64,000 bases of DNA from Plecoglossus altivelis (lineage: Eukaryota; Chordata; Actinopteri; Osmeriformes; Plecoglossidae): NCBI GenBank assembly GCA_036571765.1, contig BROE01000007.1, forward strand, positions 13,918,209 through 13,982,208, in the 5' to 3' direction. The position numbers and the translations under genes were made by a program. The stretch's first letter is position 1, and each line of letters opens with the position of its first letter. Below are positions 20,201-30,511 of this stretch, in pieces. Below the pieces are notes generated by a model that saw nothing but the letters and a program-made list of their open reading frames with translations, was not told the DNA's origin and searched no databases.

Positions 20201-23147
20201 TTACAGGCATGAAGTCATGTGTGTAATCCGAGGTCGACGTGTGGAAATATGGACGTCTGACATGTGTTTCAGTCCAAACCTAAACACAGGCAAGCAATTA
20301 ATAATAATGTGAAAAGAAAATGTGATCATGTGGAGTCTCTGACCAGAATCACTGCAAGGATTGTGACACAAACATGTTGATTTATTCATGTCAAATGACA
20401 CATTTCATCAGAAATAATTCTGCTACAAAAATCACCCACAACTGCCAGCAATATGATGCAGATATGGATTCGAGCACATGTAGACCCCAATAGTTCATCC
20501 AGATAAACAGGGACACTGAAGAAGGGAGGAGCAGGATAACCATCCAGACAGGCAGTAGATGGACACGCCTGCGTCTGGATATAATGAACATCACCCGGGG
20601 CCCTAGCAGGTCCGAGCCGACCGCATTGGGTCCACGGATCATTTGAATTGGAGCATGTGCCATCAGTCTTGCCCATCCCCCAACCCCCCAATCCTGCCAA
20701 CTGCCACACTGGTGCTCAGAAACACTGCTGCCCATCTGCAGGGCAAAACCTTGGCTGCGTCCCCTGTTCCCTCACTGCCTGATGGGGAAAAACTATGAGA
20801 CCAACCAGGGCAGATACAACTTCTGTTTATCTTTATTATTATTATTATTATTTTTTACCAGCATCATACGACTGCAATTCCTGTCCAAGATTCTCATGAT
20901 CTTTTTTTCATGCTGACAGAAATGTTTTAATTTAAAACGAAACTCTGAAGTTTTCGACTTTGACTACGATGGGTGTCCGGGAGATACTTCAATCAAGGAG
21001 TAGAAAACCACATGAGTGAAACATAACATTCATATTTTCTGTAACGTCACGTGTGATTTCCTGACCAATTTTTTTTTTTTTTTTACAGATTCGTCACATC
21101 TAGTGCCAAAGCTGAAGCGAACTGAGATGTGGGTAATAGTTTCCTTATCATGATAAGCGTTCTCAATGCTTAACCATGGCTGCCTCTTTTTTTGTGTTTG
21201 TGTTTTGCCATCTGTCATCTTGAGAGGCAAATGAACCAGCTGCCATGTAGTGTGATCTGGTCCAATCAGAAATGTGGTCCTTTTCAAAGCGCATCTGTGT
21301 GAAACCTTAAAAATGCTGATGAAAAAAAGAAAAGAAAAAAGAAGTGTCTCAAAGTTGTTAATAACATTTTGGCTGGAACGCGCTTTCACCTACATGACCT
21401 CGATTAGCATAACAGCATAAACCCAGCTTCATTACTGAAACCGGAGCACACATAAGATTGGTTGGAATAGAACTCCACTTCACATTTAATGAAGCTGAAA
21501 TATTAAAGGTTCACAGGTTGTCAGCAGTACTTACAGACACAACCAAAAGCGAGTAGAGACTTCTGTGTTTTCAGAGTGGGAAAGGGTACTGGTGGTTAAT
21601 CTAAGTACAAATCTCAAGTCTTTCACCCAACGCTTCTATTAGCCCATTTCACAGGGGGGAGGTGGGGGGGTGGGGAAGGGGTGGAGCCTCCATCTGATCC
21701 TAGTCTTCAACACTCGGCACCAGCACAGCTGGCATCCAAGGATCAGCCTAATTTTCAGGTCCCTCTAATGATCACCACGAAGAGCAACCCCTAATACCGT
21801 AACCAAGGAAAAACGACCTCCTGCCGCCGCTCAATTGAGATCCAGGCTCTGTGGGCAGCCAGTTAGAACCCCACTGTGCCGACTGGAGAACAGTGAGGAG
21901 AACCAGAACGCCAGGCCGCAGCTCTCGTCGTCCCCCCTCCCCGCCCCCCCTCCCCGCCCCCCTGCCCGTCCTCCCCGGACCCCCTCCTGCAGCAGAGAAG
22001 GAGGAGGAAGAAGCCCACTGTGCAGACCACAAATGCTTCACTTGTTGCTGCCTCGTTCTGTCAAAAGGTGAAAAACAACCCGTTGTTTTGTATGATGACA
22101 GAATTTCTTGTTCAGATGTAATTAATGATGACATAGTCTGAGCCCACCTGTGGTTGTGTTGATACTGAAGGCTCCAGGACATGTGGCTGGGACACTAGTA
22201 TATCACAAAAAACCATGAACATAACCTTTCCTTTCACTTAACACATCTCTTGTAAACTATTCAATATTACTATATATTCGTTCAGTAGACATCCACAGTA
22301 TGTTTTCTTTCATCTCACTAGCCTACTCCTTACAACACTGATCCCGCAATCTTGTACTCAAATCTGGCGAAAGAGTACGACACTACTTCCAACCTAAATT
22401 CAAGAGTTCTCCCACAAATAGAGCCAAACCGCAATAGACTAGTCTACCATTGATATATCAATCGTGCAACTATAATATTGTCGGGGTCTGTATGTATATA
22501 AATAGGGATGACACTTATGGATCCAATATATGCACACAAATCTTATGTGGAGTGTCTGCCTTACAAGTTATCCTACTGCAAGAAGACCAATGTGCTTTTT
22601 TAGATTTTTTTTTAACACACTTCCATCTTAAAATAAACTGCACACAAGTAACGATCGACGATGACAGTCGAGTTTTGCGTTGTGGAGAGGGTTGATATAC
22701 TGTTTGCATAGAGTTACGAAAACTTTAAAGTGTAGCGTATGTTCGGAGGGGCCAACGCGTGTGAATTTGCAGACGGTTTGCGTCATCAGAAGATGAGAGA
22801 TGTCTACGAACTTGAGAGATGCGCTCATGCGCTCTTCACAGGGTCAGCTGAGAGCCCCACAGTGTTCAGACGGAACATAAGTGGCAGCAGACCTGAGAAT
22901 AACAGGGCCAACCTCGTCCACTCAAGGGGTGGGGGGGGTGAATCAATGGATGACAGTGTCACGTGACCACGTGATTGTATCACGCTGAGTAAAAACCAGC
23001 ACGATAAATGTCACATTGGCGTGATCTGGTGATGCTACCCATGTCTTCTTGGTGGATGAATCAGAGGTTAATTGGATATGGGACACGCTGACCCAGTTGT
23101 GGCTGTTTAAGGGGCAAGAACAAGACTGAGAACATGCTGTACTGTAC
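17237..23147. other. KAT6B upstream / ADK 3' flank, no recognised gene
   Basis: About 5.9 kb of fairly AT-rich, mostly non-repetitive sequence between the KAT6B leader and the last ADK exon recognised. It should contain the KAT6B promoter and upstream noncoding exon(s) and the ADK terminal exon plus 3' UTR. No CpG-island-like promoter is obvious. I searched both strands by eye for the conserved ADK C-terminus (FLS..., CTFPEKPDF) and did not find it. Unassigned minus-strand ORFs lie at 19560-19748 and 20386-20735; a C-rich stretch on the + strand at 21935-21990 and a T run at 21069-21085 are the main low-complexity pieces. Confidence 0.5.
19560..19748 (-). other. Unassigned 62-codon ORF, exon-like
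   Basis: Unlike most ORFs here this one is not simple repeat: it contains IPIDIPSGYFNGKSGIDSAF and VGAHRGDGPLHYTEVWMS and ends with a stop after SQAAM. A possible acceptor (CATTCCCATAG) precedes DIPSG, and its phase would fit the last recognised ADK exon. The residues do not resemble the conserved ADK C-terminus. I do not recognise the sequence; it may be a chance ORF, a transposon fragment or an exon of an unknown transcript. Confidence 0.2.
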
Positions 23148-23234
23148 CTCCCACGAAGGCATCTCCTGCTCCATTAGTGTCCACGATGTCGTTCTGGTCA
23201 ATGTCCAGCACAGGGAACATGGTCACCTTCTCAC
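23148..23234 (-). CDS. adk: ADK exon with catalytic GAGD motif
   Basis: Two bases complete Gly, then 28 codons: EKVTMFPVLDIDQNDIVD followed by TNGAGDAFVG. DTNGAGDAFVGG is the PfkB signature; the Asp of GAGD is the catalytic base that activates the adenosine 5'-hydroxyl. Acceptor CCGCAG|GTGAGA, donor GGGAG|GTACAG (phase 1). The expected following exon (xFLSxLV...CTFPEKPDFH) was not seen to the left. Confidence 0.96.
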
Positions 23235-26200
23235 CTGCGGACAGGCAGAGAAAAGTATTGAGATGCTGTGTTAGAACAGGCTGGATCAGTTAGGGTCAAT
23301 TACCCAGCTAATATTTGACGAGCCATATTCTATCGTAAATGAGTTTGTGCTTCATTAGCGGGAAATACTTTCATTTATCGTAAAAACAGACATCACCTTT
23401 CAAACCCTCCCTTTAATTGAGCTCTGCGTGTTATCATCTGTCGAAATATACGGCTTCAATTATCGGTAGCACGTGGTCTTCAAAGAGACTTCCAGTTGAA
23501 AAGGAAAAAGCAGGGGAGGAGAGAAGAGACGTCTACTCAGATGACAACGTTTGGAGGTGGAGGACGACATTAAATCACCAACTCATGTCGGCACGATGAA
23601 AACCACACGCAGGCTCCTTAAACCAGGCCTGGTCTCCGTGCCGACCAGAACCTTCTGAAAAGGTGTTGGGAGACGAAAGGCTGACACACCGGGGATGAAA
23701 GGAACACCAGGAGGTTAGCCAGCCTGTAACCAGGAGACGGAACCTGGGAGTTTAAGGGAGGGGAGGACAACGCCAGCGTCATAACGAGGCCCCTCCCCCG
23801 CCCGCCAACGGAACCCAACCGTACGCGCTTTAGTCACCTCGTGCAGGCTGCGTATCAAGTTCTGCGCAGAAGCACAACCCATCTGAACAGCTGACTGGAG
23901 TGGTGTTTTTGGCAAAGAGGCTGCCGCATTCTGGGGGGGGGGGGGGGTCGGGGGTTCGGCGGTCGGTAAAGGGGATGGAGGATGGGTAAGAAGGAGCGTG
24001 GGGAGGTGGGCAGAGAGGTGGAGGCAGCGTGAGGGGCGGTAGGACAGGAAGAAAAGAGAACGTGGGAGGAAGGAGGAAGATCCACGGAGGAGAGAGGACA
24101 CATGGGAGAGAAAGGAGGAGGTTGAGGAGGAGGAGGGAGAGAAGGAGGAGGTGGAGAAGAGGAGATAGAGAGGAACGAGGGGGAGAAGGAGACGTTCGCG
24201 GGCGTGTACGCTTCTCTCTCACGTTCTCATGGTTATTCTGGCTCACGCGGCAGGTGGAGAAGCAGGGGAGGCGGGTCAGAGACAGGAGAGAATCTGCAAC
24301 GCTTCAGTACCCAAACACCTGACAGCCGCCAACCATGTAAGCACACGCTGTTGTGTGACTGGCAAGATGTCAGGCAGACTTGGTGTGGTATACTGGATAC
24401 ATACTGTCCTGTGTACAGGAGAACAAGAGAGACTACCCACACGGTGACTACTAACAATCACACGTGGCTTATTAAAGGGAACCATTTCTCCTTTCAGGAA
24501 AGCAGCCGATTGTCACTTTGATAATAAACGACTCTAGTCCAGGATCATTTTAGGATCAGCTAATTAGTGACATAACGACTTTGCTTAATTAATGCTGCAA
24601 ATCAAGCTTGCGATCCCTCCTCCTTTTTGAAATGATTAACCGCACGTCCTACATGTAAATTGCGCCAATAATAAATCTGAGTTAGTCAATTATTTCGCAG
24701 TTAAAGATTGAAATCATTAATTGTGAATCTGTTTACATATAAAGAGGGGTCTAATTCAAAACACCAACACACAGCTAAAAGACCCAGGTGTTGCACCGCA
24801 AACCATCATAAGAACCTGTGTAATTACCAAGCTTGGGCCGGGCTGTTCCACAGCCCCAAGGCTCCTAAAAGAACTAGACGGATGGTAAATGTGTTTGTGA
24901 AGCTGAAAACAAAGGTTACTCCTTCATGAAGGTTCCAGTGTGGGCGGAGGCAGCAGGGGGAGGACGAATGAAGACGCACCAGGAAGTAGAACACACTGAT
25001 GGTCTATCAGCGTGATGTGTCTACATGCCTGCGTACGATGTCACCTACACAAATGTAGAATGTGGTTTAGTAGGGTCCTTACTAACTCGCTTGCTAATCA
25101 CACATTAAAGCTGACGCAACACGCTGTGGTGATTGTGTCGTTTAGAAGGACATTTCAAGGAACTGTTTTCAATCTGCGTAGTGAAGAAGCATCTACAATG
25201 TAATGTGATTTCTGATTAAAAGCATGAGACTTCATGGTTTTAAGAGTGAACATGTCTGGTGATTAGATGAGAGAATGTGTTTAACTAAGCTGCCAACTGA
25301 TCCGTACTTTCCACTTTGTATGTAGGGAAGGTTGTTGAGATGTGACGTGTTTGAATGATGAACTGGCCTTAACAAATGATGTTAACACAGTCATGTTTAT
25401 ATGATTACCAGCTACACATCATGAATGAACTGCATCTCCATAAAGACTCCTGTCACACTGAGGGGCCGGTCATAAAAAATACTGTACATTGAAGGCTCCC
25501 TAGAAATCACAAGACACATAGTACACACCCTCCTCCTCTCCCTTCTCCTCCTTCTCTCCCACCTCCTCCTCCACCTCCTTCTTCTCTCCCTCCTCCTCTC
25601 CTCCCTTCTCCTCCACCTCCTTCTTCTCTCCCTCTTCATTCTCCTCCTTCTCACCCACCTCCTCTTTCTCCTGCTCTCCCAACTCCTCCTCCTCTCCCTG
25701 CCCCTCCACCTCTCCCACCTCCTCCTTCTCTCCCACCTCCTCCTCCTTCTCTCCCTCCTTCTTCTCTCCCACCTCCTCCTTCTCTCCCTCATCTTTCTCC
25801 TTCTCTCCCCCATCCTCCTCTTCCACCTCCTCCCTCTCTCCCACCTCCTCCTTCTCCTCCACCTCTCCCTCCTCCTCCTCCACATTCTCTCCCACCTCCT
25901 CCTCCTTCTTCTCTCCCTCCTCCTCCTCTCCCCCTCCTTCTCCTCCTCCTCTCCCCCTCCTCCCCTTCCAGTCATCACTGCCAATCCGCTGCAAGTGAAC
26001 AGTTCCCAGAACTTCATCCGAGGCAAATGATTAAACTTGACTGACAAGTTAGCTCAAGTTACAGTCCGCCTGTTCCCCGACCATGTGAAACACAAAGAGC
26101 TCTTTGGCAAAGAGCGGTCATGGAAATGGTCATAAAAACTCACCCTGCCAAACAAACTCTGCGACTGTTGTTACTGGCTTGTAGCATGTATGAAAACATC

Positions 26201-28554
26201 ACTCCACCAAAATCAGTTCACATTTCACCCTAATGAGGCCAGGCCCATTATTTGCATTCATTAGAACTCTTCTATTCTCTCTTTACAGGTTGTTGTTGTG
26301 ATGGAAGTACATGTATAATAAAGGTTGATTGTGGTCATTGAAGCAATGCAGGGTGGGTATGTCTGCTTTTTAGCAGTTAACCTGTGGCTTTGACAGAAGC
26401 AGGGATTTGTTTTAGAATGAAATATCTCCTAACAATAATTCTCAATTATAAGCTTTTGTTAATTCACTCCTTGTTACTCCCTCATTAACCACCCTTGAAT
26501 GCTAATGATTTTACTCAAGCAATCGTTTCAACAGACGAGACTCTTTGAAATTTGTATCAATTAGAGCCTTTGTTAATGGTTATCCTGCAGAACAATGCAA
26601 ATTCTCACCATTCCAGTAGGGCAAAATCATTCTCCTACGGTCCTAGTTAAGAGGAAGCAAATAAATAAAAAAAAGCATAGAATGACATAGAACGATAGTT
26701 TGATATTATTACATGCTTCAAGTCATTCGGTTTACTTTCGTTTGTGAGTACAGCTTGCAGGTCAACACGTTTGTCTACATTGCTACACGACACCAGAGCG
26801 ATTGCACAACCATCTTATGGGAAACATTTCAAGTCATCGTATTAGTTCTTCAAAATGCACATTCGATCGTGCGGTTTAAAGGAACCGTTTCTCCGTAAGA
26901 CACCTACCTAATAATCCCAGTGGTGGAACAAGTCCTTTCTGTTTCACCCAAACTCACTCCAAGAAAGGACGAATTCCACTGCTTTCTTGACAATGCTAAC
27001 AGATTAGCAGGCTAGCAGCAAAATGAGACACAATCGGTGTCTTTATCGCTTGTCATGCCCCCCCCGCCTCCTGCCAGCCCTCTTTACCTCCCGTCCCCTG
27101 CCACCCCTCATCTTGCGCCGTCTACTCTCTCTTTACTATCCTGCAGCCCCCCCCCCCCCCATCCCAGGCCAGAGAGACATCGAACACCAACTTAACTCAG
27201 CGCCGAGCAGGAGAGAAGAGGCCACTCGCAGAGACTTAGCTAAACTGCTTCCATTCTTCCTCCCCCCCTCCCCCTTCCCCCCGTCCCCCTCCCCCAAAGG
27301 GCCTTTTTCTATGTAAACCATTTAAAACAAATCTCTTCTAGCTGATTATAATGCTGAACAGATGAAACGACCATCATAATGGGGAAACCATTATCTGACA
27401 TAGTGAACGTCAACATATAGACGATGCTTTGTCTCCGCTTCCTGTCTCATAAGAGCAGATCATTCCTGCTGCCCGGCTCCTGGATGGTAGCCTGGATCAT
27501 CAGGGACTTCAAATGACTTCAGCTCATTTGATTAATGCTTATCGATCTGCTTCTTTCTTCCAGAGATAAAGATGGGGGAGCTGGGGGCTCCCCTGGGGGC
27601 CCCCAGCTTTAAAGCCCTTCCAGTAGGGGGGCCCTACTTGCCAGGGCCCCAGGACCCTGAACCCCCCAGCAGACAGTCAGCCCTGGGCGTTATCTAGTCC
27701 TGATCAGCAGACAGTCAGCCAGGCCTAAACATGATCTAGTCCTGATCAACAGACAGGCAGGCAGGCCTAAACATTATCTAGTCCTGATCAGCAGACAGTC
27801 AGCCAGGCCTAAACATTATCTAGTCCTGATCAACAGACAGGCAGCCAGGCCTAAACATTATCTAGTCCTGATCAACAGACAGGCAGGCAGGCCTAAACAT
27901 TATCTAGTCCTGATCAACAGACAGCCAGGCCTAGACGTTACCTAGTCCTGATCAACAGACAGGCAGGCAGGCGGGCGGGTGGGCAGGCAGGCAGACAGGA
28001 TGCACACAGACAGGCAGGCAGGCCTAAACGTTATCTAGTCCTGATCAGCATTTAGAGCAACGACCCTCGTCGAACGATCGTTTATTAGAAGTCGTCGTTA
28101 AGGTTCAGGGCACCATGATCTTAACGAGCTCTTTAATGGTTTTGTAAGCAAAAGCTCAGAGCGGCTGAGCGATGTCAGCAGCAGCTTGGATAAATGGCTG
28201 CGTTTCCTTCTCAGTTGTCACTAGGCTTGTTAGGAAGCAGCACATGACAGAAGACAAGGTGAGGAACCAAATGAAGGGTAGGGAAACCAAAGAAAGATAA
28301 CAATAACAAATGGTCTTTTTAGAGAATTATACCACAGGGGAAACCATTCTCCTGTCCTTAATCACTGTCAAATGGTTTAACATGACATGCTGGGGCTGGC
28401 AAATGATCAAATCCTGACAGGAGGACAAATTGCAAACAAAATGAGAGATCAAGTTTATTAGAGCACCGCCTCTGGGAAATGATCATCTTTAATTCTCTTT
28501 TTACATTGACATTTATTTGGCTTCTGTGAATAACACTGTTCACACACACTCGCT

Positions 28555-28607
<53 letters not shown>

Positions 28608-30477
28608 TCACACACACACGCGCGCGCGCACACACACACACGCACGCACACACTCTGACACACACTGATTTAGCTACGCCTGTGTCTGTAAGCGCCTCAT
28701 CCCACTGCTAGAACATTCCATGACATTTATCATGTTTGCCTTTGTAGATGACATCAGAAACACATTGTCTTTCATCTCGCCCGCATTCATCATGTGTTTT
28801 ATATAAAGTTCACAGAGACACAGAGTTCTGTCTTCATACAGAGGCATTGAGTGGAGGCGGCAGGAATTATCCATCACTATGAAACACCTGTACGACAATG
28901 GATGGCTTCATTTTCCTTGTAAGCGCGAGGCCCGAAGGACTCCACTCAAATCTCCATGAAAGAGAAGCCAGTTCCAATCACCTTACGCTTGCATGAAGAA
29001 TGACAAATCCACAAATTCCCTTATTAGCCCAATATAATGCCATCCGTCAAAGTGGCAAAAAAGGGATGTGCGTTAATCTATATTTAAACACTACTTAACC
29101 AAACCCTCTGTTCCATTTCAAATGAACGGCAATTGATGTATCAATCTTCTAACTTAGATGAAAGATTAATACTTGTGATCTGTGATTAAGTCTGGTTGCC
29201 TGGCGTACGGCAGCCGTTTAATCCCACACTAGGCACTGTGCTGCTGGATCAATGCTGTGTGGCACTAGGGTACAGGCTAGTGGTGCCTGGCTGTACAGTG
29301 GAGGTAGCAGGTTTAGAGGCAGGGTCTGGCTGTACAGTGGAGGTAGCACGTTTAGAGGCAGGGCCTGGCTGTACAGTGGAGGTAGCAGGTTTAGAGGCAG
29401 GGCCTGGCTGTATAGTGGAGGCAGCAGGTTTAGAGGCAGGGTCTGGCTGTATAGTGGAGGTAGCAGGTTTAGAGGCAGGGTCTGGCTGTATAGTGGAGGT
29501 AGCAGGTTTAGAGGCAGGGTCTGGCTGTACAGTGGAGGTAGCAGGTTTAGAGGGAGGGCCTGGCTGTACAGTGGAGGTAGCAGGTTTAGAGGCAGGGTCT
29601 GGCTGTACAGTGGAGGTAGCAGGTTTAGAGGCAGGGTCTGGCTGTATAGTGGAGGTAGCAGGTTTAGAGGCAGGGTCTGGCTGTACAGTGGAGGTAGCAG
29701 GTTTAGAGGCAGGGTCTGGCTGTACAGTGGAGGTAGCAGGTTTAGAGGCAGGGTCTGGCTGTACAGTGGAGGTAGCAGGTTTAGAGGCAGGGCCTGGCTG
29801 TACAGTGGAGGTAGCAGGTTTAGAGGCAGGGTCTGGCTGTACAGTGGAGGTAGCAGTGGAGGTAGCAGGTTTAGAGGCAGGGTCTGGCTGTACAGTGGAG
29901 GTAGCAGGTTTAGAGGCAGGGTCTGGCTGTACAGTGGAGGTAGCAGGTTTAGAGGCAGGGTCTGGCTGTACAGTGGAGGTAGCAGGTTTAGAGGGAGGGC
30001 CTGGCTGTACAGTGGAGGTAGCAGCAGGTCTACTGGCTTTTACAGTGGCTCTGAAGTCCCTTGCGGTGAGACGAAACGTTAAGTCTTTACCCAGGGCCAT
30101 CCATCCCTGCGTGCGTGTCAGGGAACTGAACTGCAAGGGCAATGAGGAGAGACGCCCCATGGCTCCAAACAAAGGCAAAGGCTTCCAGCTGTAATCGGAG
30201 ACCATCACCCCCACACACACACTCACACACCCATACACACACCCACACACTCTCACACACACACCCACACACACATACCCTCCAACTCCCCCTCCCTTTC
30301 CCAACACAGTGCTTACTCCCGAAACCCCCAGCCCAGTTCTGATGATGCCATCATTTAACGTCTACTAACGCCGGCAAATATGCTCTGAGGCAGAGCAGGA
30401 TGAGGAATAATAAGGCTCAACAGACAGAAGAACAGCCACAAAACCCCCCGAAAAGACAAGGAGAGAGACAGGTGAGA

Positions 30478-30511
<34 letters not shown>

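Noticed and set aside
20386..20735. Overlapping 107- and 114-codon minus-strand ORFs, considered as the missing ADK C-terminus
   Set aside because: No match to the conserved ADK end in any frame and two frames open at once; probably chance ORFs in flank or 3' UTR sequence.
25412..26047. Glu/Arg-rich minus-strand ORFs that could be mistaken for the acidic domain of KAT6B
   Set aside because: Pure translation of a C/T repeat, and located inside ADK, upstream of KAT6B on the transcript strand; wrong place for that domain.
29249..30307. 332-352 codon ORFs on both strands
   Set aside because: Generated by a 39-bp tandem repeat without stops; ORFs in several frames over the same bases, no start context or homology.
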